From Bacteroidales bacterium UBA1794 (lineage in GTDB: Bacteria > Bacteroidota > Bacteroidia > Bacteroidales > Bacteroidaceae): a DNA stretch of 64,000 nt. Positions 10,573 through 18,425 of this stretch are shown piece after piece (the first letter of the stretch is position 1; each line of letters starts with the position of its first letter). A program made the position numbers and the translations under genes. Under the pieces are notes generated by a model that worked only from the letters and a program-made list of their open reading frames with translations, searched no databases and was not told the origin of the DNA. The stretch covers positions 124,001 through 188,000 of the forward strand of contig DCFW01000027.1 of assembly GCA_002315435.1 (NCBI GenBank), read 5' to 3'.

Positions 10573-12234
10573 TTAACGAACAATCTTCAACAATACATTA
10601 CCATTCGCAGCAGGATCCCAATTATCCTCTCCGTGCAATACAGCATGTATATCATAGTTCTTTATAAGCTCCTTATCTGATAATTGATGGCTCCAGGATA
10701 TACGAGAATCCTTTTTACCCCCGGCACCTATACTTTTATATTCTGCAAAGAAACTTCCTTTTTCAGCTTCCGGTTTTTCCCATTCGTTCCATCCCAAGAA
10801 CTCTATATGGGGTCCCATATTGCAACGAATATATACAGATTTTGCATAAGGACGCCAAGGGCGACCTAAACAAACATTGCTTACACCCGAATCGGCCGTA
10901 ATATCACAGTCATAAAAGATATAACCATATTTGCTGCCTTTATCCGTGGCTGGAGCCGTAACAAAACCGGCCCCTTTACTATGAAGTTCACAACGATTGA
11001 AAACAGCTTCGCTCCAACCAAAAATAAAATCAACAGTTCCTTCTATATAGCAATCTTCATAATACTGACGACTCTCTTTATCATAGGTATAGAGCGTGTC
11101 CTGAAAACCTAAGAAACGGCATTTCTTAAACATCACTCTATCACCGCTTACAAATGCAGCAACAGCCTGCCCCACTCTTCCTGCTGAATTTTGGAAAGTG
11201 ATATTTTCTGCATAAAAGTCTGGAGCGTAAATATAACAAGTTGCTGAACCGGAGGTTGACATGGGCTCGCCAAATATATTCTCCTTATCAGCATAATCAT
11301 TACCTGTTATGCTAGTACCGTCCTCTCCTATCAGCGAAATATTAATTTTACTTTCAGGAACAACTAGTTTCTCTTTGTATTCGCCTGCACGTACCAAAAT
11401 TGTAGTGCGTTTTGATTTTCGGAAATTAGGGACTGCATCTATGGCTTCTTGTACTGTAAAGAAATCACCGGTTCCATCTTTTGCAACTACATAATCATAC
11501 TGATTTATCTCTTTTCCTATTGTCGGAAGTATCTTTCCGACAGCATCAATCAACATCCCTGCAACTTTACGACCTCCCTGAATATTTAAATGCGTATTAT
11601 CCTCACGCCCATGTGGGCAGCAAGCTTGTGTCATAGAATCTACCCACATAAAATACTTACGAGATGGTACATCACCAAGATTTTCCAACCAATCAGAGGT
11701 CAATTTATTTGCATCAATATATGGTACATTCAACTCTCTAGCTACCTCAGCAGGGACTTCACGATAAGCTCCATGAGTATCGGTCAATACACCTTTAACA
11801 AAATTACGTCGAGCTATGGAATTAAATAAAACAGGTATACCTCCCTTATCACGAGCATCATTTACAAACCTTTCCAAGTTTGCCTTAAACGTTGTTTCCG
11901 GATCTGTATGGCGAACTGTATCCGGTTTTTCATCATTGTGCCCGAACTGAATAAAGACATAATCACCTTTCTTTATTTTAGAAAGCACCACAGACCATCG
12001 ACCTTCATTGATAAAACTACGCGTGCTCCGTCCATTTTGCGCATGATTATCAACCTGAAACTTAGAACTTAAGAAGCCGGGAAGCATCTCTCCCCATCCC
12101 CTTTCAGTGTTGCCACCTTTTAAATCTTTATTGGCCATTGTAGAATCGCCAATCATGAAAATAGTAGTAACAGGTGCAGTCTGAAATGCACTCAACCCTA
12201 TCACTGCCAAAAACAAAACAATAAGCTTCTTCAT
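10573..12234 (-). CDS. Bimodular pectin esterase: CE12-type SGNH acetylesterase fused to CE8 methylesterase
   Basis: A signal peptide (MKKLIVLFLAVIGLSAF) precedes two catalytic modules in 553 residues. Residues ~23-240 are SGNH/GDSL of the rhamnogalacturonan acetylesterase type: GDSTMA with the nucleophilic Ser, QFGHND, and a late DNTHLN carrying the Asp-x-x-His pair. Residues ~250-550 are a right-handed beta-helix pectin methylesterase: AKDGTGDFFTVQEAID, GFQDTLYT and GTVDFIFGW with the two catalytic Asp, and LGRPWRPYA with the substrate-binding Arg. The enzyme should remove acetyl and methyl esters from pectin. The CE8 gene lies immediately upstream (14-bp gap), so the two are probably cotranscribed. 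Confidence 0.95.
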   Translation of the reverse strand: MKKLIVLFLAVIGLSAFQTAPVTTIFMIGDSTMANKDLKGGNTERGWGEMLPGFLSSKFQVDNHAQNGRSTRSFINEGRWSVVLSKIKKGDYVFIQFGHNDEKPDTVRHTDPETTFKANLERFVNDARDKGGIPVLFNSIARRNFVKGVLTDTHGAYREVPAEVARELNVPYIDANKLTSDWLENLGDVPSRKYFMWVDSMTQACCPHGREDNTHLNIQGGRKVAGMLIDAVGKILPTIGKEINQYDYVVAKDGTGDFFTVQEAIDAVPNFRKSKRTTILVRAGEYKEKLVVPESKINISLIGEDGTSITGNDYADKENIFGEPMSTSGSATCYIYAPDFYAENITFQNSAGRVGQAVAAFVSGDRVMFKKCRFLGFQDTLYTYDKESRQYYEDCYIEGTVDFIFGWSEAVFNRCELHSKGAGFVTAPATDKGSKYGYIFYDCDITADSGVSNVCLGRPWRPYAKSVYIRCNMGPHIEFLGWNEWEKPEAEKGSFFAEYKSIGAGGKKDSRISWSHQLSDKELIKNYDIHAVLHGEDNWDPAANGNVLLKIVR

Positions 12235-12248
12235 TGTTTATTAGCTAT

Positions 12249-13202
12249 TTATTTAACAATCCATTTATCTTGAATGGTAAAAATATTATCAAGAGTGTAT
12301 TCTTGCACTTCCTTCTTTGTCAATTGATGACTCCACGAAACGCGTTTATCCGAAACACCGCCAACACCTTCCGACTTATACTCTGCATACCTGGCCGTTT
12401 TTTCATTTTCCGGATTGCTCCAATTATACCATCCGGCCTGTACGATATGTGATCCTAAATTGCAATTGATAAAAACCGTCGCAGCATAAGGACGCCATGG
12501 TCGCCCTAAAAAACATTTAGTCACGCCCGACTCTGCCGTTAATCTACAATTCTTAAACACATAGCCATATTTCATATCTTTAGGAGTAGATGCTGCAGTT
12601 ACATAGGAATCAATCTTGCTATGTATCTCACAGTTTTCAAAAACAGCTGTAGACGGACCAAAAATAAAGTCGGTAGTTCCTTCAATATAGCAATCACGGA
12701 ATAAAAGCCTCTCACCTGCACGGCCTGTATAAACAGTATCTTGATTACCCAAGAAGCGGCAATTGATAAAAGCCAACCGATCGCCTTCCGTATGCAAAGC
12801 TACAGCCTGCCCTAATCGGGGTGCATTATTTTCAATCGTCAAATTCTTAAAAAGAATATCCGTTCCCTCTACTTTCACCGAATAAGTGCGGAAAGTCCCC
12901 ATCTTATTTATATTGGCATGATCATCATAAGTAATAATTGTCTTCTTGGAGTCTTGTCCCACAATCGTCACATTCTCAAGCCATGACGGAATAATCAATT
13001 TTTCTTTATACGTACCGTTTTTTATGTAAATGGTCACGGTATAATCCATAAAAGCACGTATGCTTTCCACTGCATCTTGAATATTGCGAAATTGTCCGGT
13101 ACCATCGCGTGCCACCACCAATGTATCGCCAGCCTTCGGATAAGCAGCATAAGTAGATGTCATACACAACAACCCGAAAAGCATCATTATTAACTTTTTC
13201 AT
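12249..13202 (-). CDS. Pectin methylesterase, family CE8
   Basis: The 317-residue protein has a signal peptide (MKKLIMMLFGLLCMTSTYAA) and one CE8 beta-helix domain. Visible family motifs are ARDGTGQFRNIQDAVE, RLGQAVALHTEGDR, FLGNQDTVYTG and GTTDFIFGPS (the two active-site Asp), and LGRPWRPYAAT (substrate Arg). It removes methyl esters from homogalacturonan, preparing it for lyases. Its ATG overlaps the stop of the upstream GH105 gene by four bases (13199-13202), which suggests translational coupling. It is clearly homologous to the C-terminal half of the next gene but not a recent duplicate. Confidence 0.95.
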   Translation of the reverse strand: MKKLIMMLFGLLCMTSTYAAYPKAGDTLVVARDGTGQFRNIQDAVESIRAFMDYTVTIYIKNGTYKEKLIIPSWLENVTIVGQDSKKTIITYDDHANINKMGTFRTYSVKVEGTDILFKNLTIENNAPRLGQAVALHTEGDRLAFINCRFLGNQDTVYTGRAGERLLFRDCYIEGTTDFIFGPSTAVFENCEIHSKIDSYVTAASTPKDMKYGYVFKNCRLTAESGVTKCFLGRPWRPYAATVFINCNLGSHIVQAGWYNWSNPENEKTARYAEYKSEGVGGVSDKRVSWSHQLTKKEVQEYTLDNIFTIQDKWIVK

Positions 13203-14416
13203 CTTATAACTTTTAAAATACTCTTCGATAACCGCTCCATTTCAACACTTGCCATAATAAACGGCCCAACAGCTTTCGGATCGTTATTTCTTTTCTTTTC
13301 ACCTATATAATAGGAGTAGGTGCCCGAACGATAAGGCGTGCCACCTAATCCGGCAACTGCACAAGCATTCGTGATTGTGACCAATCCATCACTATCGACC
13401 TTAATAAAGTTTTTAATATAACCGGAATAGGCCTTCTCAGCTACTTTCAAATATCTTTTAGGAAGATATCCTTTCCTCACTCCTTTCAACAACGAATAGA
13501 TAAACATTGCAGAGCAAGACGATTCAAGATAATTTCCTTCAGCCCCCGGTCGATCCATCACTTGATACCATTCACCGGTTTTATCCTGATAGGCTTCCAA
13601 TTGTGATGCAACTCTATTTAATATTTTCAACAGATCGATACGATGTGGTACATTTACCGGTATGTAATCCAATGCATCAACTAACGCCATCGCATACCAT
13701 CCATAAGCACGCCCCCAGCAATGCTCACTTTGACCGGTTGTTTTGTCTGCCCATTTTTGCTCATGGCTTTCATCCCAGGCATGTCTATTTAAATGTGTTA
13801 CCTTATCATACGTGTGCTCATCAACAACCAAGAATTGCTTAATCACATCGGCATAATCATTGGGAAGATTATTACGAAATGCATACTCTGCATAAAACGG
13901 TGCTTCCATATAAATGCCGTCAAGCCACATTTGATGAGGATAAATATTTTTATGCCAAAATCCTCCCTCCGCTGTTCGAGGCTGAGTATTTAATTGACTA
14001 CGTAATAGGTCAAGTGCTTTCTTGTACTTTTCGTCCTTTGTACGTTCATATAAGCGAAAAAATATCTTTCCTGAATTTATACGATCAAGGCTCTGCTCCG
14101 CCACGCTATATGTTTGTATCGTTCCATCTGCATGCACAAAAGAATCACCGAAACCTTTTACATAGTTGAGAATTGTAGAATCGGGAAACTGATAATAATC
14201 ATAAACATCAAGCATCGCTCCTAACTCTAATCCATGACAATAGTCCCATTTTATTTTAGATTGAAAATCAAGTTGCCAAGCTTGGGGATAACGAATCATC
14301 TCTGATTTAGTCATTCGCACCGACCACTGATCACTCTTCGAGACCTTTATTTGGGCATTCGTTGAAGTCAGAAATACTTGAAAGATTAAAGAAAAAAAAA
14401 GGATTTTACTTTTCAT
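13199..14416 (-). CDS. GH105 unsaturated rhamnogalacturonyl/glucuronyl hydrolase
   Basis: About 405 residues form an (alpha/alpha)6-barrel hydrolase of the YteR/YesR type, which removes the 4,5-unsaturated uronic acid left by pectin lyases. Typical elements are FGDSFVHADGTI, the catalytic-region HAWDESHEQKWAD, the substrate-loop SEHCWGRAYGWYAMALVDAL, and ESSCSAMFIYSLLKG. I place the start at ATG 14416 because it gives a clean signal peptide (MKSKILFFSLIFQVFLTS); the longer frame from 14428 begins with TTG. It is the first gene of the leftward pectin operon. A TATCTTTG box lies upstream on the minus strand at 14448-14455. Confidence 0.93.
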   Translation of the reverse strand: MKSKILFFSLIFQVFLTSTNAQIKVSKSDQWSVRMTKSEMIRYPQAWQLDFQSKIKWDYCHGLELGAMLDVYDYYQFPDSTILNYVKGFGDSFVHADGTIQTYSVAEQSLDRINSGKIFFRLYERTKDEKYKKALDLLRSQLNTQPRTAEGGFWHKNIYPHQMWLDGIYMEAPFYAEYAFRNNLPNDYADVIKQFLVVDEHTYDKVTHLNRHAWDESHEQKWADKTTGQSEHCWGRAYGWYAMALVDALDYIPVNVPHRIDLLKILNRVASQLEAYQDKTGEWYQVMDRPGAEGNYLESSCSAMFIYSLLKGVRKGYLPKRYLKVAEKAYSGYIKNFIKVDSDGLVTITNACAVAGLGGTPYRSGTYSYYIGEKKRNNDPKAVGPFIMASVEMERLSKSILKVIR

Positions 14417-14447
14417 AAGTACAATCAATTTATTGGTTCAATGAATG

Positions 14448-14455
14448 CAAAGATA
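14448..14455 (-). promoter_or_regulatory. Candidate -7 box of the pectin operon
   Basis: CAAAGATA on the plus strand reads TATCTTTG on the minus strand, an exact match to the Bacteroidota -7 consensus TAnnTTTG. It lies 32 bp before the ATG of the GH105 gene. I see no clear -33 TTTG at the usual spacing, which fits a promoter that depends on an activator such as the HTCS. Confidence 0.6.
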
Positions 14456-14595
14456 TAACATTGGAAAGATATAAACGTGGATTATTCGATGAATTTCGTG
14501 CATTTTTTCTATCAAAATGTACTATATTTCGTGTAAGAAGTCAATAAGTACAAGTTTTTGAATAAAAAAGACGGTTCCCCGTTGCATTTAATTTG

Positions 14596-14603
14596 TATCT
14601 TTG
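14596..14603 (+). promoter_or_regulatory. Candidate -7 box of the hexuronate-type transporter gene
   Basis: TATCTTTG matches TAnnTTTG exactly and lies 42 bp upstream of the ATG at 14646. No good -33 element is visible. With the opposite box at 14448-14455 it defines a divergent regulatory region between the transporter and the pectin operon. Confidence 0.6.
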
Positions 14604-14645
14604 GCGTCAATTGGAAATTAAAAAAAAATCATAAAATCAATTATC

Positions 14646-16202
14646 ATGAGTACATTAAAAATAAAGAGTAGCGGCACGGTCATGACTAAGTACCGATGGA
14701 CGATTGCCGCACTGCTGCTCTTTTCTACGACAGTCAATTATATGGACAGAAATGTAATTGGCTACTTAAAAGATTATTTCTGCTCTAACGACGGATTCGG
14801 ATGGTCTGCCACCGATTTCTCAATTTTAACTTCTGTCTTTACAGCTTTTTATGCAGGTTTCACATTAGTTGCCGGATTCCTTATTGATAAAATCGGTACT
14901 AAAATAGGACTTGCTGCCTCATTAATAGTATGGTCAGTTGCTGGTTTTATCAATGCCTTCGTGGGCAAAAGCTTAATCGGGCAGATTGCTGCTCGTGCTA
15001 TCTTTGGCTCCGGTGAAGCAGGCAACTTCCCTGCTTCTATCAAAACGGTCGCTGAATGGTTTCCAAAGAAAGAACGTGCATTAGCTACCGGTATCTTCAA
15101 TTCAGGTTCCAATATCGGAGCTATGATTTGCGCATTACTTATTCCCATGATTTTAGCGGCGTGGAATCCCAACGTGGGCAACGGCCTATTTCTGGGTATT
15201 TTTCATGGATGGCAAATGGCATTTATCATCACAAGTTTAATTGGTTTTATCTGGTTAATTTTCTGGGGAAAACTCTATGGATCTCCCAAGCAAATGCTTC
15301 AAAAAGGGAAAATCAATCAAGCAGAATTGGATTATATCAACAGTGATGATGAGGCTGCAGCCCCTGTAGTCGAAGAATCTACCCCTAAAGTGAAAATACC
15401 TTGGTACAAGATGTTAACTTACAGACAAACATGGTCGTTTGTTGCCGGTAAATTCATGACCGATGGTATTTGGTGGTTCCTATTATTTTGGCTCCCTACA
15501 TACATTAAGCAACAGTTTTGCGTCGGCTTAGATCCTGAATCAACCAAACATATAGTAATGTACTCTACATTTACAGTTTATGGTATTGCAATTTTAGGAT
15601 CCGTTTATGGTGGGTCAATCCCAATGACGTTCATGAACAGAGGATGGCAAACTTATAAAGCACGTATGACAGCGTTGTTGCTTATCGCATTCTTTCCATT
15701 ATTACTTATCGGAACCCAGTTTGCTGCAGGTTTTGGTATCATTGCCGCTGTAGCGATAATCAGTATTGGCGGTGCTGCTCATCAAGCTTTCTCTGCAAAC
15801 TTATTTACCACCGTTTCTGATATGTTCCCCAAAAAAGCTGTAGGTTCAGTTACAGGTATTGGTGCAGCAGCCGGTGGTTTAGGTGGTGTTCTAGTGCAAT
15901 TATTTGCAGGTGGACTAGAAGACAAATACCGTATCAAAGGTGTAATGGAAGCGGCTCATGCGGGATTAATCAAAGCAACAAATACAATACCTTTAGACCA
16001 TATAAAAATTGATAATCTGAAGGAAGTTATGGTTGATCCTAATAATACAGCAATGTTTGAGCAAGCTCGCCATTTAATTTCTTCGAATGTAGCAATTGGC
16101 TATGGCATAATGTTTACCACTTGCGCTTTTGCTTATCTTGTAGCTTGGGCTATTATGAAGCTATTAGTTCCCAAATACAAACCTATCACTGATCTATATT
16201 AA
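14646..16202 (+). CDS. MFS transporter, hexuronate (ExuT-like) family
   Basis: The 518-residue inner-membrane protein has about twelve hydrophobic helices. It carries the anion:cation symporter features of ExuT/GudP-type transporters: an early NYMDRNVIGYL, GSGEAGNFPASIKTVAEWFPKKERALATG in the fourth-helix region, and GIFNSGSNIGAM. It probably imports galacturonate, glucuronate or unsaturated products made by the divergently transcribed esterases and GH105. It is somewhat longer than the E. coli homologues because of a central loop (~230-260) and an insertion near residues 430-480. A terminator follows about 60 bp after the stop. Substrate is inferred from family and position. Confidence 0.88.
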   Translation: MSTLKIKSSGTVMTKYRWTIAALLLFSTTVNYMDRNVIGYLKDYFCSNDGFGWSATDFSILTSVFTAFYAGFTLVAGFLIDKIGTKIGLAASLIVWSVAGFINAFVGKSLIGQIAARAIFGSGEAGNFPASIKTVAEWFPKKERALATGIFNSGSNIGAMICALLIPMILAAWNPNVGNGLFLGIFHGWQMAFIITSLIGFIWLIFWGKLYGSPKQMLQKGKINQAELDYINSDDEAAAPVVEESTPKVKIPWYKMLTYRQTWSFVAGKFMTDGIWWFLLFWLPTYIKQQFCVGLDPESTKHIVMYSTFTVYGIAILGSVYGGSIPMTFMNRGWQTYKARMTALLLIAFFPLLLIGTQFAAGFGIIAAVAIISIGGAAHQAFSANLFTTVSDMFPKKAVGSVTGIGAAAGGLGGVLVQLFAGGLEDKYRIKGVMEAAHAGLIKATNTIPLDHIKIDNLKEVMVDPNNTAMFEQARHLISSNVAIGYGIMFTTCAFAYLVAWAIMKLLVPKYKPITDLY

Positions 16203-16262
16203 TTAAATATAGATTCTGCTAGAATAGAATTTCACGATAGAGCTTAGCTATCACAAAATATG

Positions 16263-16304
16263 AAAGAGGGTGTGTCAAAATAAAACATTGATACACCCTC
16301 TTTT
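16263..16304 (+). terminator. Rho-independent terminator of the transporter gene
   Basis: AAAGAGGGTGT (16263-16273) pairs perfectly with ACACCCTCTTT (16293-16303) and runs into T's. The loop is about 19 nt. Confidence 0.85.
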
Positions 16305-16381
16305 GTAAAGGGACTTATTTGTTAAATACTTAAGTATCCCACGAAAGCTCCATAAATCAGTTTGAAAAGCTATATAGAATG

Positions 16382-16457
16382 GGGGTGCGTTGCTATATAG
16401 GTTTAACATATGTTTCAAGCATTGATTAACAGTCAATCCATTATAGGAACGCACCCC
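16382..16457. repeat. Imperfect 15-bp inverted repeat
   Basis: GGGGTGCGTTGCTAT (16382-16396) pairs with 16443-16457 except at one position. An inner ATTGA/TCAAT pair lies at 16421-16437. A related GCGTCGG-type motif follows near 16470. Confidence 0.7.
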
Positions 16458-16531
16458 AATCCTATATACCGACGCACCCTCCTTCTATATTTCCTGATAT
16501 CGCTTAAGAGAATGGCTATACCGGCTGTTGT

Positions 16532-16589
16532 GAGTTATCCACCTCGTTACTGAGAGTTTGGGAATCCGCAGTAACGGGGTGGACAACTC
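16532..16589. repeat. 21-bp inverted repeat with two mismatches
   Basis: The arms are 16532-16552 and 16569-16589, separated by 16 bp. The motif GGTGGACAACTCG in the right arm recurs at 16622-16634, so the unit is modular. Confidence 0.8.
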
Positions 16590-16606
16590 GCCGTTATGGC
16601 TTGGTG

Positions 16607-16646
16607 AACTCGTTATTGGCGGGTGGACAACTCGTAATAACGAGTT
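16607..16646. repeat. 11-bp perfect inverted repeat
   Basis: AACTCGTTATT (16607-16617) and AATAACGAGTT (16636-16646) flank a second copy of GGTGGACAACTCG. Confidence 0.8.
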
Positions 16647-16860
16647 TCCGAAAAGATGATTTACACACACAATATTCTGAAACATTAGAAAACAGTTTTC
16701 TTCATTCATCCTTCACTTTCCCTTTATTCATCGTGGTTTCCGAATGAACGAATGAAGGCTCCGTTTCGTTTTCTCCCTTCATTTCACATTCTCAAAAGAT
16801 TGAGATCTTGACAAAATCAAAGGGTGTTTTGATTATCTCAACTTATTCAATTACTCAAAT

Positions 16861-16914
16861 GAACTGTATGTTTTGAAGAACCGAACTGTTTGAGTTTACC
16901 AAAACATACAGTTC
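16861..16914. repeat. 14-bp perfect inverted repeat
   Basis: GAACTGTATGTTTT (16861-16874) is exactly complementary to 16901-16914, with a 26-bp loop. Smaller stems (AAAATCA/TGTTTTGATT near 16815-16835) lie just upstream. Confidence 0.8.
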
Positions 16915-17071
16915 ATTCCGGCGATAGCCCGTCGGTAATCGGAAATGAGGAATAGTGAATGTGTTAATTTTTGTCCATCCTTCACTCGTTCATGCGTAAA
17001 CGAATGAAACTGTGTGAGTTTGAAGGGTGAAGGGTAATTTGCAAATATAGTTAGTATAGCATAATATTACA

Positions 17072-17103
17072 ATCAATTCCTCGCATCACTGCGAGAAATT
17101 GAT
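17072..17103 (-). repeat. 32-bp hairpin repeat, copy 1
   Basis: Two 14-nt arms (17072-17085, 17090-17103), with one mismatch, enclose TCAC. Read on the minus strand the loop is GTGA, a GNRA-type tetraloop, closed by GCA/TGC. The core CGCATCACTGCG is shared exactly with three other copies. Confidence 0.88.
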
Positions 17104-17295
17104 GGATGCCTGACAATTTAAAGAATCAAAATCGACTATTAATCCAAATCGTCAAACTTGATATTCTAATTGCTACAATCAATGCCATGCTATCACAACG
17201 AAGCAATCAATTGGGACGAATTTATATCTGGCCGATACAAATGTGAACGCCCATAGATACATTTTTAAATTAACTAGTAAATGAACCTAGTAAGC

Positions 17296-17327
17296 ATCAA
17301 TCTCTCGCATCACTGCGAAAAATTGAT
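17296..17327 (-). repeat. 32-bp hairpin repeat, copy 2
   Basis: It has the same layout as copy 1: arms 17296-17309 and 17314-17327 around TCAC, with ATCAAT at the outer left and ATTGAT at the outer right. The arms pair less well in the middle. Confidence 0.85.
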
Positions 17328-17481
17328 ATTGTATAAATATGTTCTACTTACACCTAAGTAGACGGTCGATTAAATTAGTAAGTTGATCAAAATTTAATAA
17401 TCACATGTCTAAAGCAAATATCATCACTTTACACTTCTTCCAAATCATAGAGATCTTATTCCAGTAATATATCAATCAGGT

Positions 17482-17955
17482 CTATGAATCCATAAATGCT
17501 TTTAAACGAGCAACAAAATTCATGGTGTCTAAAGGCGTTGCATGTCGCAAATCGTACATGCGAAGCTGGCTCAATACCGTCAGTTCCATCTTTCTACTAC
17601 TCATCGGCTTATCTTCATCAACCACAGGGATACCATCAGGTGTTGGATTCACGCCTGTAAATTGCACCCAATCATCCGCAACCAGCAATACTTGCCCACC
17701 ATGTTCTTCAATATGCTCCAATACCACCCCTATTTTATCAGCAGGAAATCCGGCAGCAAGAACCTCTAATCCATTTTTCCTTACTTTACGCTTCACACGG
17801 TAATGCATTACCCGAAATAATGCATAAGCCCCTGCATCATAGGCATGAAAAAATATGCCTTTCTTTACTAAATAGAGCACATGGTTTCTTGATTCCCGTT
17901 GTTCAGCAATCACGTCTCCTTCGCTCCTGTGTCTATTTTTCAAATTCCGTATCAT
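17482..17955 (-). CDS. MutS-domain-I-like protein, resembling DGR accessory 'MSL' proteins
   Basis: The 157-residue protein has no signal peptide. Residues ~20-95 look like the mismatch-recognition domain I of MutS: a GIFFHAYDAGAYALFRVM core (MutS has F-Y-E-x-F-x-x-D-A), a strand with RKNGLEVLAAGFPADKIGVV (MutS has AGxPxH), then HGGQVLLVADD. There is no MutS ATPase or clamp. Such stand-alone MutS-like (MSL) proteins are a known class of accessory genes in some diversity-generating retroelements. It is the last gene of the leftward fimbrial cluster and resembles the 69-residue frame at 19675. It is flanked by copies of the 32-bp hairpin. The family call is inference from motifs. Confidence 0.6.
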   Translation of the reverse strand: MIRNLKNRHRSEGDVIAEQRESRNHVLYLVKKGIFFHAYDAGAYALFRVMHYRVKRKVRKNGLEVLAAGFPADKIGVVLEHIEEHGGQVLLVADDWVQFTGVNPTPDGIPVVDEDKPMSSRKMELTVLSQLRMYDLRHATPLDTMNFVARLKAFMDS

Positions 17956-18006
17956 TCTTCAATTCTTTTAGTTATTAATAGGGATAACACATTCTTCTTT
18001 TAAAAA

Positions 18007-18038
18007 ATCAGTTCTCCGCATCACTGCGAAGGACTGAC
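18007..18038 (-). repeat. 32-bp hairpin repeat, copy 3
   Basis: The arms 18007-18020 and 18025-18038 enclose TCAC (GTGA on the minus strand). It lies 52 bp upstream of the MSL-like gene start at 17955 and so would be in its untranslated leader. Confidence 0.85.
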
Positions 18039-18186
18039 GAGAATCAAGTAATTATCTGTGTAAACAATTACTATTGTAAACTATAAGTATTTATGAGTAT
18101 CAAATAGTTTCAAAATATCATTGAATCAGCCATCAGACCAATTTTTATTTTATTCTTGTTTCAATTTCTTGTTTCAATCCTCCGTT

Positions 18187-18423
18187 TTATTTAAAATCAA
18201 TACCCCGCATCACTGCGGAGGATTGATGAAATTTCATTGCATGGGTGCACCCCGCAATGCTCTCTATAAGCGATTGTTTATATAAATCAACGGTCTTTAG
18301 ATGATTGTTAAAGCCTGTTTCCAAGCGGACTTGCATCCGCTCGGGAACAAGGCATAACAAAATAGAAATCAAACGTATGAGATCAACTCTCATTTCTTTA
18401 TGTCTTTTTATCAACATCATCAT
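18187..18423 (-). CDS. Small protein translationally coupled to the C11 protease
   Basis: A 78-residue frame starts with three consecutive ATG codons (18423, 18420, 18417), two bases after the TGA stop of the C11 gene, an arrangement typical of translational coupling. The longer frame from 18465 would overlap the C11 gene. The sequence has Lys/Arg-rich ends and a hydrophobic stretch (LIRLISILLCLV). Its last ~16 codons lie across hairpin copy 4, so the 3' end may be run-on into a repeat. I recognise no family, and it may be only an open frame. Confidence 0.4.
   Translation of the reverse strand: MMMLIKRHKEMRVDLIRLISILLCLVPERMQVRLETGFNNHLKTVDLYKQSLIESIAGCTHAMKFHQSSAVMRGIDFK
18196..18227 (-). 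repeat. 32-bp hairpin repeat, copy 4
   Basis: The arms 18196-18209 and 18214-18227 enclose TCAC, with the strongest CCGCA/TGCGG core of the four. It overlaps the 3' end of the small frame at 18187-18423. Confidence 0.87.
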
Positions 18424-18425
18424 TC

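Larger units (their letters stand above)
16305..17481. other. 1.2-kb gene-free region rich in inverted repeats
   Basis: No frame here looks like a protein; the one open frame of note (16485-16709, minus) has an implausible composition. Instead there are several separate inverted repeats (listed individually), repeated motifs such as GTGGACAACTCG and ACTCGTTATT, and blocks of GAATGAA-type sequence. The two leftmost copies of the 32-bp hairpin repeat also lie here. It sits at the 3' end of the leftward fimbrial cluster. It could hold an untranslated RNA or the remains of a mobile element. I saw no copy of the adhesin variable-region sequence in it. Confidence 0.6.

Noticed and set aside
16485..16709. 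74-codon minus-strand frame
   Set aside because: It covers the inverted-repeat cluster, has no recognisable domain and has an implausible composition.
16305..17481. A DGR template repeat in the gene-free region
   Set aside because: I searched by eye for the constant adhesin motifs (GTAAGGTGTGTTC or its complement, the YYWSS coding stretch) and found them only in the adhesins. A diverged template cannot be fully excluded without alignment.
16861..18038. Integron attC sites, considered because of the short palindromes
   Set aside because: No consensus attC ends were seen, and no IntI-type integrase or cassette array is present.
17072..18227. CRISPR-like array from four similar repeats
   Set aside because: The spacing is irregular (224, 711 and 189 bp between starts), repeats are palindromic with a fixed tetraloop, and a gene lies between them. 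No cas genes.
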